Shown here: positions 16,577-25,474 of the stretch, piece by piece | Layout of the letters: each line of letters begins with the position of its first letter | Numbering within the stretch: position 1 is the first letter of the stretch | DNA from: Weissella muntiaci | GTDB taxonomy: Bacteria > Bacillota > Bacilli > Lactobacillales > Lactobacillaceae | Length of the DNA: 64,000 bases | Direction: 5' to 3' | Assembly (NCBI RefSeq): GCF_008107635.1 | Contig: NZ_SDGZ01000015.1 | Span: 186,001-250,000 of the forward strand | Position numbers and translations under genes: made by a program | Notes under the pieces: model-generated | What the model was told of the DNA's origin: nothing | What the model saw: only the letters and a program-made list of their open reading frames with translations | Database searches by the model: none

Positions 16577-17278
16577 ATGTTCTCATTCATCGCCACTTAT
16601 GCCCCGCAACTGATTGTAGCGGGGATTAAGTATACTATCCCGCTCGCATTGATCTCATTCGTTCTAGCGGTGATCATCGCTGTGATCGTTGCTGTAATTC
16701 GTTCATATCAACCACATACTAGCGGGATCAAGCGCCTTTTCTGGCAAATCATCAAATTTATTGCTTGGTTTTACGTCTGGCTCTTCCGTTCAACGCCAAT
16801 GCTGGTACAACTATTCATCGTGTTCTACGGATTACCTAAGCTTGGTATTAGTTGGTTATCACCATCTGCATGGTCTTCAGCGATCTGGGTTCTGTCCCTT
16901 AACACTGGGGCATATGCCTCTGAAGCAATTCGCGCGGCGATATCATCTATCCCGGACACACAACGTGAGGCGGCGGCCGCTTTGGGTATGACCGATCTTC
17001 AAATCTTCGTCCGTATCATCTTGCCACAGGCGACTCGTGTTTCGATTCCAACACTTGCTAATTCCTTTATTTCATTAGTTAAGGACACATCACTGGCCTC
17101 CGTCGTAACTTTGGTTGAGATGTTCTACCTTTCACAGCAACTAGCCGCCGTTAGTTATAACACATTGCAAATGTATACCTTAGTTGGCGCATTATACGCA
17201 ATTTTTGTCACAATTCTATCAATCCCTCAGCGCTATATCCAACGCTGGGCGGACCGTTTTATAAAGGTTCAAGGGTGA
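16577..17278 (+). CDS. Cystine-type amino acid ABC transporter, permease
   Basis: 233 residues, about five membrane segments, with the HisM/GlnP-type motif EAIRAAISSIPDTQREAAAALGMT (EAA loop) that contacts the ATPase. ATG at 16577 has AAGGAG 7 nt upstream; the in-frame ATG at 16547 lies directly on the attenuator's T-run and is rejected. The ATPase gene begins 5 nt after its stop. Works with the ATPase (17284) and the divergently encoded binding protein (15347). Confidence 0.88.
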   Translation: MFSFIATYAPQLIVAGIKYTIPLALISFVLAVIIAVIVAVIRSYQPHTSGIKRLFWQIIKFIAWFYVWLFRSTPMLVQLFIVFYGLPKLGISWLSPSAWSSAIWVLSLNTGAYASEAIRAAISSIPDTQREAAAALGMTDLQIFVRIILPQATRVSIPTLANSFISLVKDTSLASVVTLVEMFYLSQQLAAVSYNTLQMYTLVGALYAIFVTILSIPQRYIQRWADRFIKVQG

Positions 17279-17283
17279 TACTA

Positions 17284-18024
17284 ATGCTTAAATTAGAAAA
17301 AATTGATAAGCGTTACGCTGATCATCACGCACTAAAAGATATCAATGTTACGTTCAAGCCAAATGAGACAACAGTGATTGTCGGACCCTCTGGATCTGGA
17401 AAATCAACTCTACTCCGTTCCTTGAACCTGTTGGAACAGGCAGATAGTGGCCTATATACAATTGACGAGCGGACGATTGACTTCAGTCAGCCCATCACAA
17501 CAGAGACGCTCCTTTGGACTCGACGCAAAACAGGGATGGTTTTCCAACAACCACGTATGTTTGATCATTTAACTGTCCTGAAGAACATTATCGAAGCTCC
17601 TATTCAGGTTCGTAAACAAAAGAAGTCGGACGCGATTAAACACGCCCTAGTTCTTTTGGACGAAGTCGGCTTGAATGACACCGCGAATCGCTATCCCTAC
17701 CAGCTTTCTGGTGGTCAAACTCAGCGCGTTGCAATTGCCCGCGCACTTGCCATGGATCCTGAGTATCTCTTACTCGATGAGCCAACCAGTGCGCTAGACC
17801 CAGAGCTTGAAGCCCAGGTGTTGCATATTTTAAATAACTTTGCCAAAGCCGGTCAAACAATGATTATCGTTACCCACAATATGGATTTTGCCCGCGCCGC
17901 CGCGGATCGCATGATTTTCTTAGAAGATGGGTCAATTCAATTCGATGGCTCGCCGGAAGATTTCTTCGATCATCCAACGGAACGAATCGAACATTTCTTA
18001 AATGCTTACAAGTTTACAGAGTAA
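17284..18024 (+). CDS. Cystine-type amino acid ABC transporter, ATP-binding protein
   Basis: 246 residues of the polar amino acid uptake ATPase family. Walker A GPSGSGKST at residues 34-42, Q-loop in GMVFQQPRMF, signature LSGGQTQRVAIARAL, Walker B LLLDEPTSALD and switch histidine in VTHNM. A GTG nine nt earlier that overlaps the permease stop is a possible alternative start. A terminator follows immediately. Confidence 0.9.
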   Translation: MLKLEKIDKRYADHHALKDINVTFKPNETTVIVGPSGSGKSTLLRSLNLLEQADSGLYTIDERTIDFSQPITTETLLWTRRKTGMVFQQPRMFDHLTVLKNIIEAPIQVRKQKKSDAIKHALVLLDEVGLNDTANRYPYQLSGGQTQRVAIARALAMDPEYLLLDEPTSALDPELEAQVLHILNNFAKAGQTMIIVTHNMDFARAAADRMIFLEDGSIQFDGSPEDFFDHPTERIEHFLNAYKFTE

Positions 18025-18054
18025 AAAGAACGCCGAGAAATCGGCGTTCTTTTT
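18023..18054. terminator. Bidirectional terminator
   Basis: AAAAAGAACGCCGA/TCGGCGTTCTTTTT, a 14-bp perfect stem with a GAAA loop between the convergent transporter ATPase and fetB-like genes. Confidence 0.85.
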
Positions 18055-18826
18055 ATTTATCTTCATCTGGCAAAACCAACTGCCAACGTTGATTGAAAAA
18101 TTTACGATAGGCCTGATAGGATGCCCAGACTGAGGCAATTCCCGTTGCTGCCAATAGCATAAAGACTACCATAATCTGATATTTAATTGCCTTGATTGGA
18201 TCTACTCCCGCCATAATCAACCCTGACATCATTCCTGGCAAGGAAACTAAGCCATACGTCCTGACAGAATCAATCGTTGGTTGCATTCCAATCCTAATTG
18301 CCTCACGGAAGATTTCTCCTGAAGCTGTTTTAGGTGGTGCACCCAGGGCAAGTCGTTCAAAGACCTGATCCTGCTGATCATGGAATTGTTGCTTGAGGCT
18401 ACGAAAAACCAAACCTACTGCGGTCATTGAATTACCAGCAACCATTCCGGTTACCGGAATCATTTGATATGGCACCATTTTCAGCACGCCCGTCAGCACT
18501 AGAATACCCATGGTAAGCGTTGTTGATAATAACAATCCTCCCAATGCAATCCCAAAAGCACCTGGAATCCCACGACCACGCTTCTTACCATTATAAGCAG
18601 CATTAAACACAATAAATAATTGCATTATCAACGTCACGATCAGATTATCAACTTTAAAGATCGCCGTTAACAGGTAACCAACGGCAATCAATTGTAAAAT
18701 CGCCCGCACAACTGAAATAATTGTGTCTTTTTCTAATTTAAGCTTTTGTTTATAGCTAATTGCCAAAGAAATCAAAACTAAGACGAACGCCAGGGCAAGT
18801 GACCAATTACTAACATCAACTTTCAT
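18053..18826 (-). CDS. FetB-like ABC permease (UPF0014)
   Basis: About 257 residues and seven membrane segments. The UPF0014 signature MIPVTGMVAGNSMTAVGL, followed by LALGAPPKTA and the long loop IRIGMQPTIDSVRTYGLVSLPGMMSGLI, identifies the FetB/YbbM family, whose E. coli member exports iron with FetA. ATG at 18826 overlaps the end of the ATPase gene by 11 nt. Third gene of a TetR-FetA-FetB operon. Metal export is family knowledge; the substrate here is inferred. Confidence 0.85.
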   Translation of the reverse strand: MKVDVSNWSLALAFVLVLISLAISYKQKLKLEKDTIISVVRAILQLIAVGYLLTAIFKVDNLIVTLIMQLFIVFNAAYNGKKRGRGIPGAFGIALGGLLLSTTLTMGILVLTGVLKMVPYQMIPVTGMVAGNSMTAVGLVFRSLKQQFHDQQDQVFERLALGAPPKTASGEIFREAIRIGMQPTIDSVRTYGLVSLPGMMSGLIMAGVDPIKAIKYQIMVVFMLLAATGIASVWASYQAYRKFFNQRWQLVLPDEDK

Positions 18827-19466
18827 CACTAAGCACCCCGCGACCATTCTCAATTGTTAAAAGCATTTTTGCATTGGCAATCTCATCACTATCATGAGTA
18901 ACCGAAATCATAATATTGTTTGTCTTTGCATGAAGTTCAGCTAGTACCTGCCAGATAATCCGCTTAGTTGCCTCATCGAGACCTGTAGATATCTCATCCA
19001 AAAGCAACACCTTAGGTGGAAAAAGTAAGTTTCGTAACAATCCTACCCGTTGACGCTGACCACCTGAAAGCTCATTAATCTCGCGGTCCAAAATTTCCGC
19101 TGGTAAATCCATTTGAGCTAGCCCAGTTAATTGAGTTGATTCATCTGGAGTCAGATTACGGATGATAAACGGTAAGTCCAAATTATCTCGGACGGTCTGC
19201 CCAAATAAATGCGCCGACTGAGTGACATAGGAAACCGCTTGGCGGTAAGTGCTAATCTCATATTCCGATTGCAACTTCCCATCTAAATAGACTGCTCCTT
19301 TACTGGCATCAATCAAACCGGCAATCACTTTCAACATCAAACTCTTACCATTACCAGATTTACCGACCACTGTTAACCAAGCGCCTGCTTCTAGATCAAA
19401 GGATATTCCTTGAAATATCCAATCATCAAACTTCATCCCTAATTGACTAACACTTAGGTTCGTCAT
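18816..19466 (-). CDS. FetA-like ABC ATP-binding protein
   Basis: About 216 residues: Walker A GKSGNGKS, signature LSGGQRQRVGLLRNLL, Walker B VLLLDEISTGLD. The start ATG at 19466 shares one nucleotide with the stop of the TetR gene (TAATG) and has GAGGGAG upstream, so translation is coupled. Pairs with the FetB-like permease downstream to form an exporter of the UPF0014 family. Confidence 0.87.
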   Translation of the reverse strand: MTNLSVSQLGMKFDDWIFQGISFDLEAGAWLTVVGKSGNGKSLMLKVIAGLIDASKGAVYLDGKLQSEYEISTYRQAVSYVTQSAHLFGQTVRDNLDLPFIIRNLTPDESTQLTGLAQMDLPAEILDREINELSGGQRQRVGLLRNLLFPPKVLLLDEISTGLDEATKRIIWQVLAELHAKTNNIMISVTHDSDEIANAKMLLTIENGRGVLSDES

Positions 19467-20047
19467 TAACCTTCTCCCTCGATTTTGATATCCTGTTCCA
19501 CAATTGGCAGTAACTCTAACCAAGTTGATTCAAACAACGTTTGGAACAAACTATCGTCCCACTTATCAGCAAAAAAAGGATGATAAAAATACGTCAACGC
19601 CTGCATAATCGTCAAGCCTCGATGCATTCTAAAAGTATTCCAGGCCATAATTGTCTCAACTCCCTTTGCAAAGTCCATCAACCTTGCAGGAATCAGCTGT
19701 TCTTCATTTCTTAGCCTTTGCTCATAATATGTCATCAACTCATGTTCTCTTTTATATGCTTCACGCCGCTGGATCACTAAATCCCATAACCAATCATGCA
19801 AGGCTTGTACACGTTCACTCGGCACATATCGCGTGGCCGCTTTTAGAATTGGACGATCAACTGAGTCCAACCATGCCTGATTCATCGAAATAAACAAATC
19901 GTCTTTATTTGAAAAATGCTTATATAAAGCGGCTGATGTAATCGAAAGTTCACGGGCAACATCGGCTAAGCGTACTTTATCAGCACCCTTTTCGGCTAAC
20001 GCACGTCGGGCTGCCAAAAATATTTCTCTCTGATTAACTTTCGCCAT
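19466..20047 (-). CDS. TetR-family regulator of the fetAB-like operon
   Basis: 193 residues. The N-terminal helix-turn-helix (VRLADVARELSITSAALYKHFSNKDDLF, residues about 25-52) is classic TetR/AcrR; the C-terminal ligand domain is unlike others I recognise. ATG at 20047 has GAGG 6 nt upstream. It is first in the operon and overlaps fetA by 1 nt, so it probably autoregulates the exporter. A TetR in front of fetAB, rather than an iron regulator such as Fur, is uncommon. Confidence 0.85.
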   Translation of the reverse strand: MAKVNQREIFLAARRALAEKGADKVRLADVARELSITSAALYKHFSNKDDLFISMNQAWLDSVDRPILKAATRYVPSERVQALHDWLWDLVIQRREAYKREHELMTYYEQRLRNEEQLIPARLMDFAKGVETIMAWNTFRMHRGLTIMQALTYFYHPFFADKWDDSLFQTLFESTWLELLPIVEQDIKIEGEG

Positions 20048-20076
20048 TGTTTTCCTCACTTTCTCGAATCCGTTAT

Positions 20077-20592
20077 CTAAAGATTAAACGCATCACTGTA
20101 TTGTAGAGTTCCTCGCACGTTACTTAGGACACCTGTGACCAATTCTTTAATCATAAACAGTTCATCTTTAACTGCAAACGGCGCTGTGATGCCATATTCC
20201 CTTGCTGGCAGATAGCCAAACTTGGGATAGTATTCGGCATGCCCCAGCACGCTAATATACGTATACCCAGCAGCACATGCTCTCAATTCAAGTGCTTTAA
20301 TTAAGCGAGCACCAATTCCCTGTCTTTGAGCATCTGTTGCCACTTCTAACGGTGCCATCACCAAACCATCCTGATTATCAGCGACTTGGATTGGGCTTAG
20401 CAATCCATGACCAAGTAATCGTTCATTCTCAGTAACAACCAACTCTAACTGTCGGTTATAATTGTCTTCTAATCGCAAACGCTCAACAAGCTCATTCTCA
20501 TCATTATAACCATGTTGTGTGTTCGAAAATGCATCAAAAATCAAATCATTGATTCTCTGATAGTCATTTGTATTTATCGCTCGAATTAGCAT
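20077..20592 (-). CDS. GNAT N-acetyltransferase (YhbS-like)
   Basis: 171 residues with the GNAT acetyl-CoA loop ATDAQRQGIGARLIKALE (about residues 95-112) and the YhbS-type follow-on SVLGHAEYYPKFGYLPA. ATG at 20592 has AGAGGGTGGG upstream. Substrate unknown. It lies just upstream of the TetR gene on the same strand and may share its transcript. Confidence 0.85.
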   Translation of the reverse strand: MLIRAINTNDYQRINDLIFDAFSNTQHGYNDENELVERLRLEDNYNRQLELVVTENERLLGHGLLSPIQVADNQDGLVMAPLEVATDAQRQGIGARLIKALELRACAAGYTYISVLGHAEYYPKFGYLPAREYGITAPFAVKDELFMIKELVTGVLSNVRGTLQYSDAFNL

Positions 20593-20664
20593 AACCCACC
20601 CTCTAACTATATCTTTCATAAATACTTATACCTTTAATTATCGCACGTCTTGATAACAACAACA

Positions 20665-20695
20665 CAAAAACGACTCACAATTTTAGTGAGCCGTC
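20665..20695 (-). terminator. Terminator of the MFS gene
   Basis: ACGACTCAC/GTGAGCCGT hairpin with T-run on the minus strand. Confidence 0.7.
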
Positions 20696-20706
20696 ATTTC
20701 TTTCAA

Positions 20707-21879
20707 TTAATGCTTTATCTCGCGCAAATTAAAGACTATCAACATGCTAAACACCAGGCTAACAATATAGATTGGCAAGATATGGATTGAGCCGTTATGC
20801 AAAAGGCTGATTCCATACGTTAATCCACTGATTAACCAATAGTACGCAAAACTAAACATGCCACTTGCCGTGCCGATTACATCACCATAACTAATCAACG
20901 CCTGACTCAATGCAAGAGGCAAAACAATGTTCAAACCTAAAAAGATTCCAAAAATCGCTACCAAGATAAGCAGAACATTATCACTCCACGTTCCAAGAAG
21001 AAAGCCAAAACTGCTAATCATCGCAATCAATAAGCCAACATTCATAATGGTGCGGTTACGCCAATAATTTAAGGCTACATTACTAATTAGTGCACCTAAA
21101 ACGCTAGCACCTGCAATAATCAATCCCGAACAACCATACGCAACGGCAGTAAATTTAAAATGATTCATGAAAATAAACGGTGCTTCAGCATAGTAGCTGA
21201 ATAAAACACCATTAACTCCGCTGATCAGAATACCGAATACCCAAACATTTTTATCAACCAGCAATCGACGCATTACTCGCCATACAGATACTGAAAGCTC
21301 ACTCCGCGAACTACCTTTAGTCTCGGGCAACCGCAACCAGGTATATAGCATAATCAAAACTGCCATCATTACCAGAGTAGAAAATACGTTTCGATAACCT
21401 AGATAGGTTTGTACAATACCGCCTATAAGCGGTCCGAGAGCCGGTGCTAATGACATCGCCGCTCCAACTTTGGCGAAGACTTTTCCTGCGTCCTTGCCCG
21501 TAAAGGATTCACGCATGATTGTTTGTGTCACAACTGATCCAACACTTGCCCCAAAAGCCTGTACCAAGCGGGCAGTCAATAGAACACTAAAACTTGGGGC
21601 AACCACCAAACTAACATTCCCCAACAAGTAGACTAAGATACCCCAAAGCATGCTCTGTCGTCTACCAAATTGATCTGACAACCAGCCCCAAAATAAGACG
21701 CCAAAGGCAAATGCGATAAAATAACTGCCCATGAGTAATTGAGCAGTCCGCGCCGTGACATGCAAATTTTGGCTAATCGCTGGTAATGTGGGTGTAAAGA
21801 TTGATTCACTGATTTGTGGAAATCCCACCAAAACAATCATTAAGATAATTGATGGAACCATTTTCTGGACGTTTTTCAT
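20707..21879 (-). CDS. MFS multidrug exporter, Bcr/CflA type
   Basis: 390 residues, twelve predicted membrane helices. Motif A GWLSDQFGRR after TM2, RLVQAFGASVGSVVTQTIMRE (motif C-like region, DHA1 family) and ALGPLIGGIVQTYLGYRNVF mark the Bcr/CflA drug:H+ antiporter branch. The gene starts 20 nt after the stop of a 21-residue leader ORF. Codons 2-5 pair perfectly with the leader's end, so expression is likely controlled by translation attenuation, as for inducible antibiotic resistance genes. Confidence 0.87.
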   Translation of the reverse strand: MKNVQKMVPSIILMIVLVGFPQISESIFTPTLPAISQNLHVTARTAQLLMGSYFIAFAFGVLFWGWLSDQFGRRQSMLWGILVYLLGNVSLVVAPSFSVLLTARLVQAFGASVGSVVTQTIMRESFTGKDAGKVFAKVGAAMSLAPALGPLIGGIVQTYLGYRNVFSTLVMMAVLIMLYTWLRLPETKGSSRSELSVSVWRVMRRLLVDKNVWVFGILISGVNGVLFSYYAEAPFIFMNHFKFTAVAYGCSGLIIAGASVLGALISNVALNYWRNRTIMNVGLLIAMISSFGFLLGTWSDNVLLILVAIFGIFLGLNIVLPLALSQALISYGDVIGTASGMFSFAYYWLISGLTYGISLLHNGSIHILPIYIVSLVFSMLIVFNLREIKH

Positions 21880-21921
21880 TTTTAACTCCTAAATAAGATT
21901 TTATTTTAAAGAAAAACGTCC
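21867..21921 (-). promoter_or_regulatory. Translational attenuator hairpin over the MFS start
   Basis: GGACGTTTTTC inside the leader ORF (21921-21911) is a perfect 11-nt complement of GAAAAACGTCC (21877-21867), which begins at the last base of the MFS start codon. An inner hairpin (AAATAA/TTATTT) lies next to the AGGAG ribosome binding site. No T-run follows, so control would be at translation. Confidence 0.6.
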
Positions 21922-21966
21922 TAAATCATCTACGGCCACACATGTTATGAATTTAAAATATTCCAT
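21901..21966 (-). CDS. Leader peptide of the MFS exporter, 21 aa
   Basis: The ORF begins MEYFKFITCVAV and ends GRFSLK, with AGGAGG 10 nt upstream of ATG 21966. A competing ATG 8 nt earlier would give only six codons (MCNGIF). Its 3' part holds one arm of the hairpin that covers the MFS start, so a ribosome paused in the leader would open the exporter's start. Confidence 0.55.
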   Translation of the reverse strand: MEYFKFITCVAVDDLGRFSLK

Positions 21967-22122
21967 TGCACATGACCTCCTGTTATTAATGATGCTACTT
22001 TACCAGAATCGGCGTCATAATACAAAACGGTCGTTTTTTTCATTAGGCACCTTTTAGTGGGTACTACCAAATTCTCGATTAACGCGCTAGAGTATAGGTA
22101 TACTTTTACTAAAAGGAGCTTA

Positions 22123-22986
22123 ATGATTATGACAATTTCTTCACTCACAGATTCTTATACATTAAACAACGGCGTTAAGATTCCAGGGATCGGTTTCGGT
22201 ACTTGGCAATCAGCTGATGGTGACGAAGCGTATCAAGCTGTCCTAGATGCCCTTAAATCAGGCTACCGTCACATTGATACGGCGGCCATTTATGGTAATG
22301 AAAGTTCTGTCGGACGTGCAATTGCTGATAGTAAAATTGATCGTCAAGATCTATTCGTAACTTCTAAACTATGGAACAATGTTCGCGGCTATGATGAAAC
22401 CTTAGCTGCCCTAGACGAATCACTAAATAAACTAGGTTTAGAGTACCTAGACCTTTATCTAATCCACTGGCCAAATCCCATTGATTACCGTGCGAACTGG
22501 GCGGAAATGAATGCTGAAACTTGGCGTGCAATGGAAGAGGCTTATCGCTCTGGCAAGGTTCGCGCAATTGGAATCTCCAACTTCCAAGTTCAACATCTCG
22601 AGGCATTGCTGAAGACCGCTGAAATCAAACCAATGGTTAACCAACTTTTCATTAACCCTTCTGACTTGGAGAGTAGCATTGTTGAACTAAATCAACAACA
22701 CGAGATTCTAACAGAAGCTTATTCACCACTTGGTACGGGACGCCTTTTGGCAACTCCTGCGATTTTGAATCTTGCTGATCGTCTTGGTAAATCACCAGCT
22801 CAAATTGCAATTCGCTGGTCATTGCAACATGGCTTTTTACCACTGCCTAAGTCAACGCATAGAAAATATATCGAGCAAAATACACAAGTATTCGACTTCG
22901 AGCTTTCAAACGCAGATATGAGTACGTTGGATGCCCTAAACGGTACAATTGGAACCCACATCGACCCTGATACAACCGATTTCTAG
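22123..22986 (+). CDS. Aldo/keto reductase
   Basis: 287 residues, NADPH-dependent reductase of the 2,5-diketo-gluconate reductase-like group. Catalytic tetrad visible as D52 and Y57 (HIDTAAIYGNE), K82 (VTSKLW) and H115 (LYLIHWPNP). The ATG at 22123 has AAAGGAG 5 nt upstream; the 22 residues before it are not family-like. Divergent from the MFS gene. Substrate unknown. Confidence 0.9.
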   Translation: MIMTISSLTDSYTLNNGVKIPGIGFGTWQSADGDEAYQAVLDALKSGYRHIDTAAIYGNESSVGRAIADSKIDRQDLFVTSKLWNNVRGYDETLAALDESLNKLGLEYLDLYLIHWPNPIDYRANWAEMNAETWRAMEEAYRSGKVRAIGISNFQVQHLEALLKTAEIKPMVNQLFINPSDLESSIVELNQQHEILTEAYSPLGTGRLLATPAILNLADRLGKSPAQIAIRWSLQHGFLPLPKSTHRKYIEQNTQVFDFELSNADMSTLDALNGTIGTHIDPDTTDF

Positions 22987-22994
22987 AAATTTAC

Positions 22995-23010
22995 TGTTTC
23001 ATGTGAAACA
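22995..23010. other. parS-like site, one mismatch
   Basis: TGTTTCATGTGAAACA differs from parS by one base (T for C at position 8). It lies between the aldo/keto reductase stop and a bidirectional terminator. Confidence 0.6.
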
Positions 23011-23018
23011 TAAACAAA

Positions 23019-23064
23019 AAAGGCGTCCGTCTTAAACTAAAACTAGTTTAAGACGGACGCCTTT
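23019..23064. terminator. Bidirectional terminator, 20-bp perfect stem
   Basis: AAAGGCGTCCGTCTTAAACT (23019-23038) and its complement (23045-23064), between convergent genes. Confidence 0.88.
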
Positions 23065-23071
23065 CTTCTAT

Positions 23072-24265
23072 TTATTCAAAACCATCCGTAGTCATTGAAG
23101 CCTCAAACATTGCGACTACATCTGCAGGCGCAAGCTTCTTATAACCACGTGTATTTAATGATCCAACCTCAACAGCTGATTCAGCCATTACTTGGAACTT
23201 TTGGTTGTCCATGATCTCAACACCTTGCAAGACCGTTGGAACATCCAAACTCTTAACCCAGTTGTACGTTGCTTGAATTGCTTGTTCAGCAGCTTCCAAA
23301 TCATCGGTTGCTTGAATATCCCAAACATTTCGTGCGAACTTAGCAAACTTAGCTTGTGATGTTTCATCAAGCACTTGCTTCATCCAACGTGGAGTTAAAA
23401 TACCTAGTCCAACACCATGAGTAATGTCGTAGTAAGCTGACAACTCATGTTCAATTGGGTGAACTGTCCAACCGTTTTCGTTACCAGAACCAACCAAGCC
23501 ATTCAAAGCCATCGTTGAGGCAAGCATCAAAGCACCACGTGCATTGTAATCATCTGGATGCGCCAAAGCAACCGGCGCATTTGAGATAACTGTCCGCATC
23601 AAGCCTTCAATCATTCCATCAGTTACTGGTGTGTAAGCCCGATCAAAGTACTGCTCTGTCAAATGAGAGAAGATATCAATTGATCCTGCGGCTGTTTGCC
23701 ACTTAGAAACAGTTAGCGTATTAGCTGGATCCAAGAATGAAACTGCTGGAGTGTTAGGTCCATAAGTTCCCAACTTCTTGTTTTCAGCCATATTAGAGAT
23801 AACTGAACCACGGTTCATCTCAGTTCCCGTTGCTGAAAGCGTTAAGATATCTACCAATGGTAGTTGATCAATATCGTTACGCAAGGCAGAATTCTCAACT
23901 AACTCCCAAGGATCACCCTCATAGAACTTTGCTGAGGCAATAACCTTTGATGCATCAATAACTGAGCCACCACCAACAGCTAAGACAACATCAACATCGT
24001 GTTCCTTGGCTAACTTTTGTCCGGCACGAACACTTTCAATCTTTGGATTAGGTTCAACGCCAGCCAATTCGACCACGTCCATCCCTGCCAAAAGGCGCAT
24101 CACTTGTTCATACAAGCCTGAACGCTTGATTGAGCCACCACCGTAAACAAATAGGACTTTGTTACCAAATTGTGTGATTGCATCACGCAATTGTCCCTCA
24201 ATCAAATCACGTCCAAAACGGATATCCGTCTTATTCTGGAAAGTAAAATTATTCATTTCATTCAT
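23072..24265 (-). CDS. Iron-containing alcohol dehydrogenase (YqhD/butanol dehydrogenase-like)
   Basis: About 397 residues of the type III alcohol dehydrogenases. NAD(P)-binding GGGSVIDASKVIA (about residues 90-102), the metal-ligand asp/his regions LSATGTEMNRGSVISN, HLTEQYF, HPIEHELSAYYDITHGVGLGIL are present. The start is ambiguous among ATGs at 24280, 24265 and 24256; family proteins begin close to MNNFTF, favouring the later two. Reduces aldehydes with NADPH; exact substrate unknown. Confidence 0.87.
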   Translation of the reverse strand: MNEMNNFTFQNKTDIRFGRDLIEGQLRDAITQFGNKVLFVYGGGSIKRSGLYEQVMRLLAGMDVVELAGVEPNPKIESVRAGQKLAKEHDVDVVLAVGGGSVIDASKVIASAKFYEGDPWELVENSALRNDIDQLPLVDILTLSATGTEMNRGSVISNMAENKKLGTYGPNTPAVSFLDPANTLTVSKWQTAAGSIDIFSHLTEQYFDRAYTPVTDGMIEGLMRTVISNAPVALAHPDDYNARGALMLASTMALNGLVGSGNENGWTVHPIEHELSAYYDITHGVGLGILTPRWMKQVLDETSQAKFAKFARNVWDIQATDDLEAAEQAIQATYNWVKSLDVPTVLQGVEIMDNQKFQVMAESAVEVGSLNTRGYKKLAPADVVAMFEASMTTDGFE

Positions 24266-24352
24266 GTAATTTAACCCCATTTCTTTCTTTATATAAGTAA
24301 TTATAAATCTTATTTAGCAACTGAACAATCACTTGCTAAGAATTGAACAATC

Positions 24353-25474
24353 TTAAACCTTTCGATAACGCTTCAAACCAACTATATTTATCAAAGTTAA
24401 CAAAACAAGGAAAAGTAATAACACCAGCAAATCAGGAACAATCTCTCCAAAGCCAACGCCCCGCATAACAATATTTGTCATTGCGTCACCAGCGTATTTC
24501 ATCGGCAAGATTGCCGCAATCCATTGTACCCAGTTCGCCATTGTATTCAATGGAATCATCCCTGAAAAGAAAATCTGTGGCACAATAATTAACGGAATAA
24601 ACTGCATCATTTGGAACTCGGATTTTGCAAAAGTTGACATTAAGATCCCAAATGCCAGGGCGACTAATGCCAAAACAATATTAACTAACAATACCAATCC
24701 TAAGGATCCTAATACCTCAACTTTTAAAATCCAAACCGTATAAACAACAATCAATAACGTTTGGAGAATTGCAAGCACGCCATACGCCAGCATATAGCCA
24801 AAGACAATATCAGAACGTTTTACCGGCGTTGCCAATAATCGATCAAGCGTTCCCGAAGTACGCTCGCGTAACAGCGCCATGCCCGAGATTAAGAACACAA
24901 AGAAAAATACAAAGAACCCCATTAAAATTGGAATAATTTTGGCAAAAAAAGTTGTGTTGGCATCACCGTAGACATATTTATTATGAATGGTTGCCAGAGT
25001 CGTGCTTCCGGCTAAATTAGCAACATTAATCCCTGGGACATTTTTCAAGTTCGCCGCCAGCGTTGCAATGTGCGTTTGTGTATCGCTCACATTTGCTTTG
25101 GTAATGGCACCTTGTAAGGCCGCCTTAGCTAAATTTGTCTTACCGGCGTCAACATTCGCATTCGTTAGATAATATTGCTCGTCCTTATTAACAATCACAG
25201 TATCTAAATTGTCATCCTTTAGAGCTTGTTGCGCCTTTTCATTAGACGAAAAATCAGTTACAGCAATATGTTTGGTATCGCTCAAATTTTGAGACACTTT
25301 AGTATTGACATTGACCACCCCAATTCGTGCCGTGGTTGTGTCATTTACTGAAAAAACATAATTCATCAATGTTAAAACCAACAGCGGTGCGATGAACATT
25401 AGTGCTAGCGTCCGTTTATCGCGGAGCAACTCTAAAACAACTCGCTTAGCAACAGCTATTGTCCGCATAATCAT
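24353..25474 (-). CDS. ABC-2 type exporter, permease
   Basis: 373 residues with one N-terminal membrane helix, a roughly 140-residue extracytoplasmic domain, and five C-terminal helices, the YhgE/Ccm-like ABC-2 layout. RERTSGTLDRLLATPVKRSDIVFGYML is the family coupling motif. Start overlaps the ATPase stop (ATGA), so it is translationally coupled to it. Substrate (drug, peptide or lipid) unknown. Confidence 0.87.
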   Translation of the reverse strand: MIMRTIAVAKRVVLELLRDKRTLALMFIAPLLVLTLMNYVFSVNDTTTARIGVVNVNTKVSQNLSDTKHIAVTDFSSNEKAQQALKDDNLDTVIVNKDEQYYLTNANVDAGKTNLAKAALQGAITKANVSDTQTHIATLAANLKNVPGINVANLAGSTTLATIHNKYVYGDANTTFFAKIIPILMGFFVFFFVFLISGMALLRERTSGTLDRLLATPVKRSDIVFGYMLAYGVLAILQTLLIVVYTVWILKVEVLGSLGLVLLVNIVLALVALAFGILMSTFAKSEFQMMQFIPLIIVPQIFFSGMIPLNTMANWVQWIAAILPMKYAGDAMTNIVMRGVGFGEIVPDLLVLLLFLVLLTLINIVGLKRYRKV

